From: Sulfurimicrobium sp964552675
GTDB lineage: Bacteria; Pseudomonadota; Gammaproteobacteria; Burkholderiales; Sulfuricellaceae
Direction of reading: 5' to 3'
Length of the DNA stretch: 19,919 bases
Assembly (NCBI GenBank): GCA_964552675.1
Contig: CAZKHJ010000036.1
Location: 1 to 19,919, forward strand
Part shown: positions 7,440 through 15,193 of the stretch, piece after piece
How positions within the stretch are numbered: position 1 is the first letter of the stretch
Layout: every line of letters starts with the position of its first letter
Program-made: the position numbers and the translations under genes
Notes under the pieces: generated by a model
Database searches by the model: none
The model's input: the letters and a program-made list of their open reading frames with translations, nothing else
What the model was told of the DNA's origin: nothing

Positions 7440-7965
7440 AGGTTCCCTTGAGGAACTCGTCAAACTCGCCCATGGAAATTTCTTCCACCTCCATACCCTT
7501 GCGGGCGAGGTGGCGCACGTCATAGTGCTCGTTGTGGCTGTCTGGGGCATTGGCGGAGCCGGTGTCCGCTGCAATGGTGGTGTCGTCGGCTGCGGCGATC
7601 GTTGTCGCTCCAGACAGGGTGTCCTGCGGATATTCGGGTTTTTCCTCGAACTCGTAATCCGCCTGTTCCGGGCCGGGCGCCTCGCTTGTGTCGGTCTTGA
7701 AGCGCCAGAACACGGCCGGAACCTGAAAGCCCAGTTTTTCCCGCAGATGACGCTTGATCTGGATTTCCAGGATATTCGAAAAACGCAGCTTTTTCTGCGG
7801 CACTGCCTGAATCAATACGACCGGGTTGCTTTCGTAATCGATGGTATAGACCTTGAAAGACTGTACCTCGCGCGCCTGAAGAAAATGGATGACTTCGTCG
7901 TTGATGGTCTTCAGGGTGCGTTTATCGATCCCGGCCGGTTTGTCCTTGGTAAGGAAAGTGAACAT
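7414..7965 (-). CDS. Conserved-looking protein of unknown function, acidic C-terminal half
   Basis: The product is 183 residues and I do not recognise a family. Residues 1-95 look folded, with alternating hydrophobic strands and helices (INDEVIHFLQAREVQSFKVY, VVLIQAVPQKKL, and an IEIQIKRHLREKL-like helix ending in PAVFWRF). Residues 96-183 are rich in Asp, Glu, Ala and Thr, contain an ATTIAAADDTTIAADTG-type low-complexity stretch and look disordered. The last 35 residues (HYDVRHLARKGMEVEEISMG, then EFDEFLKG) may be a short conserved tail. There is no signal peptide or membrane segment, so it is probably cytoplasmic. It is convergent with the H1-like gene and lies downstream of copZ on the same strand, with 66 bases between. 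A TAGAAT -10-like hexamer in that gap suggests its own promoter. Confidence 0.75.
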   Translation of the reverse strand: MFTFLTKDKPAGIDKRTLKTINDEVIHFLQAREVQSFKVYTIDYESNPVVLIQAVPQKKLRFSNILEIQIKRHLREKLGFQVPAVFWRFKTDTSEAPGPEQADYEFEEKPEYPQDTLSGATTIAAADDTTIAADTGSANAPDSHNEHYDVRHLARKGMEVEEISMGEFDEFLKGTSAGTDEPQ

Positions 7966-8003
7966 TGCGCTCGCTTGATCTGTGTATTGTGTCGACGGGA
8001 GTG

Positions 8004-8009
8004 ATTCTA
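8004..8009 (-). promoter_or_regulatory. Possible -10 box for the 183-residue gene
   Basis: TAGAAT on the - strand matches TATAAT at five of six positions and lies 39 bases upstream of the ATG at 7965. No clear -35 is present at 16-18 bases, so the promoter is only suggested. Confidence 0.3.
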
Positions 8010-8031
8010 GCGCGTTTTGCGCCTTGCGGTA

Positions 8032-8241
8032 TCAGCTGACGACTTCGTAGCCGGCATCGTTGATCGCATTCCTGAATTGTTCCGCGCCGCTTTTCGCCGC
8101 GTCGTAGCTGATGGCGACCTGGCCATTTTCCAGGGTGATATCCACACTGCTCACGCCGGGGATCGGTTCCAGCACGTTTTTCACGCTGCGGACGCAGCCC
8201 ATGCAGGTCATGCCTTTGACAGTCAGGGTCAATTTTTCCAT
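8032..8241 (-). CDS. copZ: Copper chaperone, CopZ-type heavy-metal-associated domain protein
   Basis: The product is 69 residues, a single HMA domain. The Cu(I)-binding motif is GMTCMGC at residues 10-16, with Cys13 and Cys16 as ligands. The remaining pattern (VKNVLEPIPGVSSVDITLEN, ending in AINDAGYEVV) is the usual beta-alpha-beta-beta-alpha-beta fold. Such proteins bind Cu(I) in the cytoplasm and pass it to the P-type ATPase. An AGGAG ribosome-binding site lies just before the ATG. The gene follows copA by 36 bases on the same strand, so the two are probably one transcript and the chaperone serves that ATPase. Confidence 0.9.
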   Translation of the reverse strand: MEKLTLTVKGMTCMGCVRSVKNVLEPIPGVSSVDITLENGQVAISYDAAKSGAEQFRNAINDAGYEVVS

Positions 8242-8277
8242 TCTGGTTCTCCTGTTTTTTGTCTTTGCAGGGCGGGG

Positions 8278-10659
8278 TTAACCCCGGCTTCCTGCCTTCC
8301 ATCTTTTCAGCAGCAGCGAATTGCTGACTACCGAAACCGAACTCATGGCCATTGCCGCTCCGGCGATCACCGGGCTCAGCATGCCCATTGCTGCCAGCGG
8401 AATGCCCAGCACATTGTAAATGAAAGCAAAGAACAGATTCTGGCGAATTTTTCCCAGAGTGGCGCGGGACAGGCCGATGGCGTCGGCCACGCTGTTGAGG
8501 TCGTTGCGCATCAGGGTTACGTCCGCCACCTCGATCGCCACGTCCGACCCGGCGCCAACCGCGAAGCTGACATCGGCGGCAGCCAGCGCGGGCGCATCGT
8601 TGATGCCGTCACCCACCATGCCTGTCACCGTGCCACCAGCCCGGAGTTTTTCCACCTCCTCCGCCTTGTGCTGGGGCAATACCTCGGCGCGGTAGCGCCC
8701 GATTCCGGCCTGGCGCGCGATCGCTGCGGCAGTGGCGTGATTGTCGCCGGTGAGCATGATCACCTCGATGCCCATGCTCTTCAGCCGGGCAATGGCCTGG
8801 GTGGAGCTGTCGCGCAAACGGTCGGCGATGGCGATATAACCCAGGAGCACACCGGCTTCCGCCAGGGCCACCCCGGTTTTTCCCTCGGCGTGTATCCGGG
8901 ACAGGATGGTGTTGTCAGGCGCCAGGCCGTTTTCTGCCAGATAGGCCGGGGAGCCGAGGATGCAGCTTTTACCTTCGACCTCACCCGTCACGCCTTTGCC
9001 CGGGAGGGACGAGAAACTGCCCAGGGCGGGGAGTTCGAGCCCCTGTTTCCGCGCCTGTGCCAGGATGGCCTGTGCCAGCGGGTGCTGCGAGCCCTGCTCC
9101 AGCGTGGCGGCCAGGCGCAGCAGCCGCAGCGCCGTGGCAGCGCCGGCAGGCAGGAGATCAGTCACTACCGGCTTGCCCTCGGTCAGGGTGCCGGTCTTGT
9201 CCACGACCAGGGTCTTGATTTTTTCCGCCCGTTCCAGCGCGGCGGCATTCTTGACCAGAATCCCGTTGCGTGCGCCCTGCCCGGTGCCGACCATGATGGC
9301 GGTAGGGGTGGCCAGGCCCAGGGCGCAGGGGCAGGCGATCACCAGTACCGCGACGGCGTTGATCAGGGCGAGAGTGAAGCTGCCGCCCAGCCACCACCAC
9401 AGCGCGAAGGTGGCGATGCTGATGGCAATCACCGCAGGCACGAAAATCCCGGAGATGACATCGGCCAGGCGCTGGATCGGCGCCTTGGAACCCTGAGCCT
9501 GCTCCACCAGGCGAATGATTTCCGCCAGCAGGGTATGGGAGCCAACGCCGGTGGCGCGGCAGCGCAGCATACCTTCCTGGTTCTGGGTGGCGGCATAGAC
9601 CTTTGCTCCGGCGGTTTTCGCAACCGGCAGGCTTTCCCCGGTCAGCATGGCTTCCACCACGCTGGAGTGCCCCTCGATCACCTCGCCATCGACTGGCACA
9701 TTCTCGCCTGCCCGGACGACGAAAATTTCGTCCACCCGGATGCTGCCGATTTCCACCTCCACGGCCTTGCCGTCGCGCTCCACCCACGCGGTGCGCGGCT
9801 GAAGCCGGAGCAGTTCCTCGATGGCGGCGGAGGTCTTGCCCTTGGCGCGCGCTTCCAGCAGCTTGCCCAGCAGCACCAGGGTGATGACTGCCGCGCCGGC
9901 TTCGAAATACACGTGCTGCGGCAGCGCCCAGAGCGTGACCACGCTGCTGAACAGCCAGGCCATGCTGGTGCCGAGGGCGACCAGCACGTCCATGTTGGCG
10001 CCGCCGCCGCGCAAGGCATGCCAGGCGCCAAGGTAAAAACGCCTGCCGGCCCAGAACTGCACCGGCGTGGCGAGCAGGAATTGCAGCCAGCGCGGAATCA
10101 CATCTGCATGGTGGCCGCTGAACATGAAGCCCATTTGCGCTACCAGCGGCAGGGTGAGTGCGGCAGCCAGCCAGAAGACGCGCAGTTCCTTGCGATAGGC
10201 GGCCTCGCGCCGGGCACGTTCGGCCTCGCGGCTGGATTCGCCGCTTTCATGCGCGCCGTAGCCGGTTTTGCCGATGGCGGCAATCAGCTGCTCGGGGCTG
10301 GTCAGGCCGGGGGTATAGCTGATGCGGGCGGTTTCGGTGGCGAAATTGACGCTTGCCGTCACGCCTTCGATCCTGTTCAGCGCCTGTTCGATGCGGGTGG
10401 CGCAGGCTGCACAGGTCATGCCTTCAAGGGCGAGCTGGAGTTGCTGGGGAGGGACGGAAAAGCCGGTTTTTTCGATTGCCTGGATCAGGCTGGCTGGCGT
10501 GGCCTGGGCCGGATCGTAATCGATCCGGGCTTTTTCCGCCGCCAGGTTGATGCTCGCCGTGACGCCGGGCAGCTTGTTGAGATTTCTCTCCAGCCGCGTC
10601 GAACAGGCGGCGCAGGTCATGCCCGCAACGGGGAGTTCGATACGGCTGGGAGCTGTCAT
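8278..10659 (-). CDS. copA: Copper-exporting P-type ATPase (P1B-1, two N-terminal metal-binding domains)
   Basis: The product is 793 residues. Two HMA domains carry GMTCAAC motifs (Cys16/Cys19 and Cys83/Cys86). The ATPase core has TGES at 340-343, the intramembrane metal site CPC at 443-445, the phosphorylated Asp487 in DKTGT, the P1B-specific HP pair at 526-527 and GDGINDAP from 683. Tyr748-Asn749 in the seventh membrane helix and Met772-Ser773-Ser774 in the eighth are the Cu(I)-selective residues of the P1B-1 class. It pumps Cu(I) from the cytoplasm to the periplasm using ATP. It lies 104 bases after lysS on the same strand and just before copZ. No CueR-type operator is visible upstream, so I cannot say whether it is copper-induced here. 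The ribosome-binding site is AGGAAA. Confidence 0.97.
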   Translation of the reverse strand: MTAPSRIELPVAGMTCAACSTRLERNLNKLPGVTASINLAAEKARIDYDPAQATPASLIQAIEKTGFSVPPQQLQLALEGMTCAACATRIEQALNRIEGVTASVNFATETARISYTPGLTSPEQLIAAIGKTGYGAHESGESSREAERARREAAYRKELRVFWLAAALTLPLVAQMGFMFSGHHADVIPRWLQFLLATPVQFWAGRRFYLGAWHALRGGGANMDVLVALGTSMAWLFSSVVTLWALPQHVYFEAGAAVITLVLLGKLLEARAKGKTSAAIEELLRLQPRTAWVERDGKAVEVEIGSIRVDEIFVVRAGENVPVDGEVIEGHSSVVEAMLTGESLPVAKTAGAKVYAATQNQEGMLRCRATGVGSHTLLAEIIRLVEQAQGSKAPIQRLADVISGIFVPAVIAISIATFALWWWLGGSFTLALINAVAVLVIACPCALGLATPTAIMVGTGQGARNGILVKNAAALERAEKIKTLVVDKTGTLTEGKPVVTDLLPAGAATALRLLRLAATLEQGSQHPLAQAILAQARKQGLELPALGSFSSLPGKGVTGEVEGKSCILGSPAYLAENGLAPDNTILSRIHAEGKTGVALAEAGVLLGYIAIADRLRDSSTQAIARLKSMGIEVIMLTGDNHATAAAIARQAGIGRYRAEVLPQHKAEEVEKLRAGGTVTGMVGDGINDAPALAAADVSFAVGAGSDVAIEVADVTLMRNDLNSVADAIGLSRATLGKIRQNLFFAFIYNVLGIPLAAMGMLSPVIAGAAMAMSSVSVVSNSLLLKRWKAGSRG

Positions 10660-10682
10660 GGCGTTTTCCTGCTAATTCAGAA

Positions 10683-10750
10683 CCCCTCCCGGCCTCCCCT
10701 TGTCAGGGGAAGCGGTGGGCTCTCCCTGACAAGGGGGAGCTGGAGGGGGG
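10683..10750. repeat. GC-rich imperfect inverted repeat between lysS and copA
   Basis: The left arm (10683-10708, ending CTTGTCAGGG) and the right arm (10724-10750, starting CCCTGACAAG) pair almost end to end: 15 bases with a single bulge at the core, then CCCCTCC against GGAGGGG at the base. The loop is about 15 bases. It looks like a REP- or MITE-like palindromic unit. It sits 14 bases past the lysS stop, so it could protect or end the lysS transcript, but no T-run follows on either strand. Confidence 0.7.
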
Positions 10751-10763
10751 CATGTGTTTTACG

Positions 10764-12269
10764 CTAATCCTCCCGCCGCATCTGCGGGAACAGGATGACA
10801 TCGCGGATCGAGGGGCTATCGGTGAGCAGCATGATCAGGCGGTCAATCCCGATGCCCTCGCCCGCAGTGGGCGGCAGGCCGTATTCCAGGGCACGGATGT
10901 AGTCGGCATCGTAGTGCATGGCTTCCGCATCGCCCGCTTCCTTTTGACGCACCTGTTCCATGAAACGTTCCGCCTGGTCCTCGGCATCGTTGAGTTCGGA
11001 GAAACCGTTGGCCAGTTCGCGCCCCACGATGAACAGCTCGAAGCGGTCGGTGATGCCGGGATTCTGGTCATTGCGCCGCGCCAGCGGGGAGGTCTCCGCC
11101 GGGTAGTCGATGATGAAGGTGGGCTGGATCAGCAGGGACTCGGTGGTCTCCTCGAACAGGGAAAGCTGCAAGCCGCCCACGCCGTCGGTGGGATGGTGGG
11201 CCGCGCCCGTCTTTTTCAGCGTTTCGAGCAGGAAAGGGCGGTCATGGAGCTGTTCGTCGCTGTATTGGCCGGGGTGGTATTTCTGGATTGCCTGGGTGAT
11301 GGTGAGGCGGTCGAAGGGCTGCGCCAGGTTGATGGTGTGGCCCTGATACTGCACCACGGCATGGCCGAGCACGAAAGTCGCCACGTCGCGGAGCATTTCT
11401 TCGGTCAGATCCATGAGGTATTTGTAATCGCGGTAGGCCTCGTAGAACTCGATCATGGTGAATTCAGGGTTGTGGCGCGTGGAGAGGCCCTCGTTCCTGA
11501 AATTGCGGTTGATCTCGAACACTTTCTCGAAGCCGCCCACCACCAGCCGCTTGAGATACAGCTCCGGCGCGATGCGCAGGAACAGTTCCATGTCCAGGGC
11601 GTTGTGATGAGTGGTGAAGGGGCGCGCCGAGGCGCCGCCGGGGATGGGGTGCATCATCGGCGTTTCCACTTCGAGATAGCCGCGCTCGACCAGGAAGGTG
11701 CGGATCGCCTGGATCACCCGGGAGCGCACCATGAAGGTCTTGCGCGTTTCCTCGTTGGTGATCAGGTCGAGGTAGCGCTGGCGGTATTTCGCTTCCTGGT
11801 CGGTGAGGCCGTGAAATTTCTCCGGCAGCGGGCGCAGGGATTTGGTCAAGAGGCGCAGTTCCCGTGCGCGCAGGGAAAGCTCGCCCTTGTTGGTCTTGAA
11901 CAGGGTGCCGGTGGCGGCGATGATGTCGCCCATGTCCCAGCGTTTGAAGGCTTCGTGGGTTTCCGCGCCGACGCCCTCGTCGTTGATGTAGAACTGGATG
12001 CGGCCGCTCATGTCCTGCACCGTGGCGAAGCTGGCCTTGCCCATCACCCGTTTCAGCATCATGCGCCCGGCAATCGAGACCTCGATATTCTGGGCTTCCA
12101 GGTCTTCCTTGCTGACGGCTTCATGCAGGAACTGCAGGTCGCCCGCCATGTGGGTGCGCTTGAAATCGTTGGGGAAGGCGATGCCTTCCTGGCGCAGTTC
12201 GCCCAGTTTGGCGCGGCGCTCGGCGATGATCTGGTTTTCGTCCTGATGAATTTGTTCCTGCTCGCTCAT
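10764..12269 (-). CDS. lysS: Lysyl-tRNA synthetase, class II
   Basis: The product is 501 residues, the normal length for bacterial class II LysRS. An OB-fold anticodon-binding domain spans about residues 60-145. Class II motif 2 is visible at about 250-275 (FEINRNFRNEGLSTRHNPEF) and motif 3 at 470 onward (GEGIGIDRLIMLL), ending in the typical DVILFPQMRRED. The enzyme charges tRNA-Lys with lysine in the cytoplasm. The start at 12269 uses AAGGGG at 12278-12283, which lies inside the last codons of prfB; the prfB stop is only 3 bases from the lysS ATG. This prfB–lysS pair is the same arrangement as in E. coli and indicates translational coupling. Confidence 0.97.
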   Translation of the reverse strand: MSEQEQIHQDENQIIAERRAKLGELRQEGIAFPNDFKRTHMAGDLQFLHEAVSKEDLEAQNIEVSIAGRMMLKRVMGKASFATVQDMSGRIQFYINDEGVGAETHEAFKRWDMGDIIAATGTLFKTNKGELSLRARELRLLTKSLRPLPEKFHGLTDQEAKYRQRYLDLITNEETRKTFMVRSRVIQAIRTFLVERGYLEVETPMMHPIPGGASARPFTTHHNALDMELFLRIAPELYLKRLVVGGFEKVFEINRNFRNEGLSTRHNPEFTMIEFYEAYRDYKYLMDLTEEMLRDVATFVLGHAVVQYQGHTINLAQPFDRLTITQAIQKYHPGQYSDEQLHDRPFLLETLKKTGAAHHPTDGVGGLQLSLFEETTESLLIQPTFIIDYPAETSPLARRNDQNPGITDRFELFIVGRELANGFSELNDAEDQAERFMEQVRQKEAGDAEAMHYDADYIRALEYGLPPTAGEGIGIDRLIMLLTDSPSIRDVILFPQMRRED

Positions 12270-12272
12270 GCG

Positions 12273-13377
12273 TTAAACCCCTTGTTTTAAGCTTGCTTCG
12301 ATGAAGCCGTCCAGGTCGCCATCCAGCACGGCCTGGGTGTTGCCGACTTCGTAGTTGGTGCGCAGATCCTTGATGCGTGACTGGTCCAGCACGTAGGAGC
12401 GGATCTGGTGGCCCCAGCCGATGTCGGTCTTGGCGTCTTCCATGGCCTGCTTTTCCTCGGTGCGCTTGCGCATTTCCAGTTCGTACAGGCGCGCTTTCAG
12501 CATCGCCATGGCCTCGGCGCGGTTGCGGTGCTGGGAGCGGTCGTTCTGGCACTGCACCACGATGTTGGTGGGCAGGTGGGTGATGCGGATGGCGGAATCG
12601 GTCTTGTTGATGTGCTGACCGCCGGCACCGGAGGCGCGGAAGGTGTCGATCCTGAGATCGGCGGGATTGATCTCGACCTCGATCGATTCGTCGATCTCGG
12701 GATACACGAACACGCTGGAGAACGAGGTATGGCGGCGGTTGCCGGAGTCGAAGGGGGATTTGCGCACCAGGCGGTGCACGCCTGATTCGGAACGCAGATA
12801 GCCGAAGGCGTAGTCGCCGCTGATCTTGAGCGACGCGCTCTTGATGCCGGCCACCTCACCCTCGGATTCCTCCAGCACCTCGACCTTGAAGCCCTTGCGT
12901 TCGGCGTAGCGCACGTACATGCGGCGCAGCATGGAGGCCCAGTCCTGGGCCTCGGTGCCGCCCGAGCCGGCCTGGATATCGAGGAAGCAGTTGTTGGGGT
13001 CCATGGGGTTGGAGAACATGCGGCGGAATTCCATTTCCGCGACGATTTTTTCCTGCTCGGCAGCATCCTGGTCGATGCTGAGCAGCGAATCGTCGTCGTT
13101 CTCTTCCTTCGCCATGTCGAACAGTTCGCGCGTGTCGCGCAGCGACTGGTCGAGCCTGCCCAGGGTGCCGATGACGGTTTCCAGCTCGCGGCGTTCCTTG
13201 CCCAACTCCTGGGCGCGCTTGGCGTCATTCCATACTGCCGGATCTTCCAGCAGCTGTGCGACCTCGGTCAGGCGTTCCTGCTTGACCTCGTAGTCAAAGA
13301 TACCCCCGTAGATCCTGGCTGCGCTTCATCAGGTCGGCGAGGCGGTTTTCGATGGCGTTGAGTTGTTCGGCTTCCAT
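12273..13377 (-). CDS. prfB: Peptide chain release factor 2, expressed by programmed +1 frameshift
   Basis: The first frame starts with ATG at 13377 and runs 27 codons (MEAEQLNAIENRLADLMKRS, then QDLRGYL) to an in-frame TGA at 13296-13294. Skipping the first T of that stop continues in the +1 frame as DYEVKQERLTEV and gives a full protein of 367 residues (E. coli RF2 has 365). The tripeptide SPF that reads UGA/UAA is at 207-209, and the catalytic GGQ loop is at 252-254 (RASGAGGQHINK). RF2 ends translation at UAA and UGA, and the frameshift is its own feedback control: low RF2 stalls at the internal UGA and favours the shift. An ATG-only gene caller will wrongly start this gene at the internal Met at 13205 (310 residues) and lose 57 residues. 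It is followed by lysS with a 3-base gap. Confidence 0.97.
12278..12283 (-). promoter_or_regulatory. lysS ribosome-binding site inside the prfB 3' end
   Basis: AAGGGG on the - strand lies in the last sense codons of prfB (CAA GGG GTT TAA), 8 bases before the lysS ATG. Ribosomes finishing prfB would pass directly over it, which supports coupled translation. Confidence 0.75.
13294..13309 (-). promoter_or_regulatory. prfB programmed +1 frameshift site
   Basis: On the - strand the sequence reads CGGGGG TAT CTT TGA C. The G-run acts as an internal Shine-Dalgarno sequence three bases before the slippery CTT, the next codon is the in-frame UGA, and C follows it, which is the weak-termination context. 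All parts of the known RF2 recoding signal are present. Confidence 0.95.
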
Positions 13378-13406
13378 GAGTTATGTTTTCAGGCTAAAAG
13401 CAGGGA

Positions 13407-13415
13407 ATTATATCA
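13407..13415 (-). promoter_or_regulatory. Extended -10 promoter of prfB
   Basis: TGATATAAT on the - strand is a perfect extended -10 (TGnTATAAT), 30-38 bases upstream of the prfB ATG. The region at -35 has no clear match, which extended -10 promoters do not need. Transcription would begin near 13400 with a leader of roughly 23 bases. Confidence 0.65.
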
Positions 13416-13450
13416 GAACCGCCGGTCATCTCCTGTGGTGAGAAACGCGG

Positions 13451-13456
13451 CATAAT
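13451..13456 (+). promoter_or_regulatory. Possible -10 box for rluB
   Basis: CATAAT matches TATAAT at five of six positions and lies 46 bases before the chosen rluB start. No matching -35 is seen at 16-18 bases. It overlaps the upstream in-frame ATG at 13455, which is a further reason not to use that ATG as the start. Confidence 0.35.
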
Positions 13457-13502
13457 GGCGGTTTGTGAGCGCCGTGAATGGCGCCGACTGGAATTGAAGA
13501 AC

Positions 13503-14378
13503 ATGTCTGAACGATTGCATAAAATGCTGGCCCAGGCCGGCGTGGGCTCGCGCCGCGAGATGGAAGAACTGATCCGTGCCGGGAAAGTGACGGTCAATGG
13601 GCAGGTCGCAGAAATTGGCGCCCAGGTGGAAGAAAGCGATGTGGTCAAGGTGAACGGCCGCATTGTCAGGTTCCGGCAAACCGCCAAGCTGCCGCGCGTG
13701 CTGCTTTACCACAAGCCGGAAGGCGAAATCGTCAGCCGCGATGATCCGGAGAAACGCGAGAGCGTGTTCGATGTGCTGCCGCAGATTCGCGGCGGCAAGT
13801 GGATCGCGGTCGGACGGCTGGATTTCAACACCGGTGGATTGTTGATCTTTACCACTTCCGGCGAGCTGGCGAATCATCTGATGCATCCGCGCTTCGAAGT
13901 GGAGCGCGAATATGCGATACGGGTGCGCGGCGAACTGACACCGGACCAGCTGCAGCAGCTCAAACAGGGCGTCGAAATGGAAGATGGGCCGGCCCACTTT
14001 GAAAGCCTGGCGGACGAGGGCGGGGAGGGCAGCAACCACTGGTATCGCGGCATCCTGAAAGAGGGGCGCAACCGCGAAGTGCGGCGCATGTTCGAAACCA
14101 TGGGCCTGACGGTGAGCCGCCTGATCCGGGTGCGTTTTGGCATGCTCACCCTGCCGCCGCGGGTGAAACGCGGGCGCTGGCTGGAGCTGGAGCCGGAGCA
14201 GGTGGTTGCGGTGCTCAAATGGGCCGGCATCGATTTGCCGGAAGCGTCAGCCGTGCCGCGCGGCAAGCCGGTAGTCAGAGACAAGGCCGAGCAGAAACGT
14301 TCGCAGCCGCCGCGACGCCCGCGTGCGATGAAAAAAACGCCGTTCCGTGCGCCGGCTAAGAAGACAACAGAACGTTAA
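13503..14378 (+). CDS. rluB: 23S rRNA pseudouridine synthase, RluB type
   Basis: The product is 291 residues from the ATG at 13503. I chose this start because MSERLHKMLAQAGVGSRREM is the normal beginning of the S4 RNA-binding domain in this family. The upstream ATG at 13455 would add 16 unrelated residues and lies in a likely promoter. The S4 domain covers about residues 1-60. The catalytic domain has GRLDFNTGGLL with catalytic Asp107, and EGRNREVRRMFETMG further on. By homology the enzyme converts a uridine in helix 89-90 of 23S rRNA (U2605 in E. coli) to pseudouridine. The last 50 residues are a basic, Pro/Arg/Lys-rich tail, as often seen in RluB. The gene is divergent from prfB. RluE and RluF are paralogues, but the S4 domain and tail favour RluB. 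Confidence 0.92.
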   Translation: MSERLHKMLAQAGVGSRREMEELIRAGKVTVNGQVAEIGAQVEESDVVKVNGRIVRFRQTAKLPRVLLYHKPEGEIVSRDDPEKRESVFDVLPQIRGGKWIAVGRLDFNTGGLLIFTTSGELANHLMHPRFEVEREYAIRVRGELTPDQLQQLKQGVEMEDGPAHFESLADEGGEGSNHWYRGILKEGRNREVRRMFETMGLTVSRLIRVRFGMLTLPPRVKRGRWLELEPEQVVAVLKWAGIDLPEASAVPRGKPVVRDKAEQKRSQPPRRPRAMKKTPFRAPAKKTTER

Positions 14379-14449
14379 TGGCGTTAAAGTTGATCGGATA
14401 AGCCCAAAGCAGTAAGCTAGTGTCATGCAGCACCTTTAAATAACGATGT

Positions 14450-14453
14450 GGAG
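14450..14453 (+). promoter_or_regulatory. Ribosome-binding site that sets the DUF883 gene start
   Basis: GGAG lies 6 bases before the ATG at 14460. It would lie inside the coding sequence if the upstream in-frame GTG at 14448 were the start, so it favours 14460. Confidence 0.65.
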
Positions 14454-14459
14454 ACTCTC

Positions 14460-14792
14460 ATGTACACCGAAATTGACGATGCAGTGGAAATGGACGTTGT
14501 GACCCGTGAAAAGCTGGTTTCTGACCTGAAAGTGGTGATCGCGGATGCCGAGGAACTGCTGCGTGCGACGGCAAACCAGGCCGGCGAAAAGATTGCCGAG
14601 ATTCGCGTCAAGGCGGAAGAAAACCTGCGCAATGCCAAGATTCGCCTGGCTCGTGCCGAGGAGGCATTGCTGGAGCGCACCAAGGCAGCGGCCCGGGCGA
14701 CGGATGACTATGTTCGTGCCAATCCCTGGCGCGCAGTCGGTATTGCCGCTGGTGCGGGTTTCATCGTCGGCCTGCTGGTGGGCCGCCGCTAA
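14460..14792 (+). CDS. DUF883 / ElaB-YqjD family membrane-anchored protein
   Basis: The product is 110 residues. A long amphipathic helical region rich in Ala, Glu and Arg (about residues 15-85, with KLVSDLKVVIADAEELLRAT) is followed by the family's C-terminal signature NPWRAVGIAAGAGFIVGLLV ending in GRR, a single membrane segment at about 90-107. E. coli relatives (YqjD, ElaB, YgaM) sit in the inner membrane; YqjD binds ribosomes in stationary phase. That specific role cannot be read from this sequence. It is the first gene of a three-gene set (DUF883, YqjE, YqjK) that matches the E. coli yqjD-yqjE-yqjK order, and only 5 bases separate it from the next gene. Confidence 0.9.
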   Translation: MYTEIDDAVEMDVVTREKLVSDLKVVIADAEELLRATANQAGEKIAEIRVKAEENLRNAKIRLARAEEALLERTKAAARATDDYVRANPWRAVGIAAGAGFIVGLLVGRR

Positions 14793-14797
14793 CCGGT

Positions 14798-15193
14798 ATG
14801 GCACAAACACCCGATCACGGCGGCCAGGGCGGCCTTTACGATTCGCTGAAAGGCCTGGCCGCAACGGGTGTGGCGATGCTGCAAACCCGGCTGGAGTTGC
14901 TTTCCACCGAACTGGCCGAGGAAAAAGAGCGTTTGCTGACCCAACTGGTGCTGGGGCTGGCAGCGCTTTTTTTTATCGGGTTGGGTATCGTATTTGTTGC
15001 ACTGTTCCTTACCGTGATCCTGTGGGAGCACCACCGCTTGCTGGTGCTGGGTATGTTTACCGCCCTGTTTCTCGGCCTGGGCATTGCTTCCCTGCTGGCG
15101 GTGCGGGGCTTCTCCCGCAACCAGTCCAGGCTGTTTTCGGCCAGTCTGGCCGAGTTGTCCAAGGATAAGGATCGTCTTGATCCGCGCCCGTGA
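14798..15193 (+). CDS. yqjE: YqjE-like inner membrane protein (phage_holin_3_6 / DUF1469 family)
   Basis: The product is 131 residues. The N-terminal 45 residues form a helix with GGLYDSLKGLAATGVAMLQT and RLELLSTELAEEKERL, which is typical of the family. Two hydrophobic segments follow at about 50-75 and 81-103. The Pfam name mentions phage holins, but genes of this set are chromosomal and I see no phage context. The function is unknown; by position it probably works with the DUF883 and YqjK proteins at the inner membrane. Its TGA overlaps the GTG start of the next gene (GTGA at 15190-15193), so they are translationally coupled. Confidence 0.9.
   Translation: MAQTPDHGGQGGLYDSLKGLAATGVAMLQTRLELLSTELAEEKERLLTQLVLGLAALFFIGLGIVFVALFLTVILWEHHRLLVLGMFTALFLGLGIASLLAVRGFSRNQSRLFSASLAELSKDKDRLDPRP

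Noticed and set aside
8017..10767. A 916-codon open frame on the + strand opposite copA and copZ
   Set aside because: It is the antisense shadow of two certain genes. Its translation is His/Gly/Ala/Gln-rich without any motif, as expected from GC-rich codon bias.
10752..12290. A 512-codon + strand frame opposite lysS
   Set aside because: Antisense shadow of lysS spanning exactly the gene, with low-information composition.
13455..13502. Upstream ATG start for rluB
   Set aside because: The extra 16 residues do not belong to the S4 domain and the ATG lies in a -10-like hexamer.
14390..14418. Possible promoter (TTGATC, 17 bases, TAAGCT) before the DUF883 gene
   Set aside because: The -10 matches at only three positions; it is too weak to list as a feature.
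14798..15193. Possible prophage remnant because of the holin-like family name
   Set aside because: The gene is part of the chromosomal DUF883-yqjE-yqjK set; no lysis, integrase or structural phage genes are nearby.
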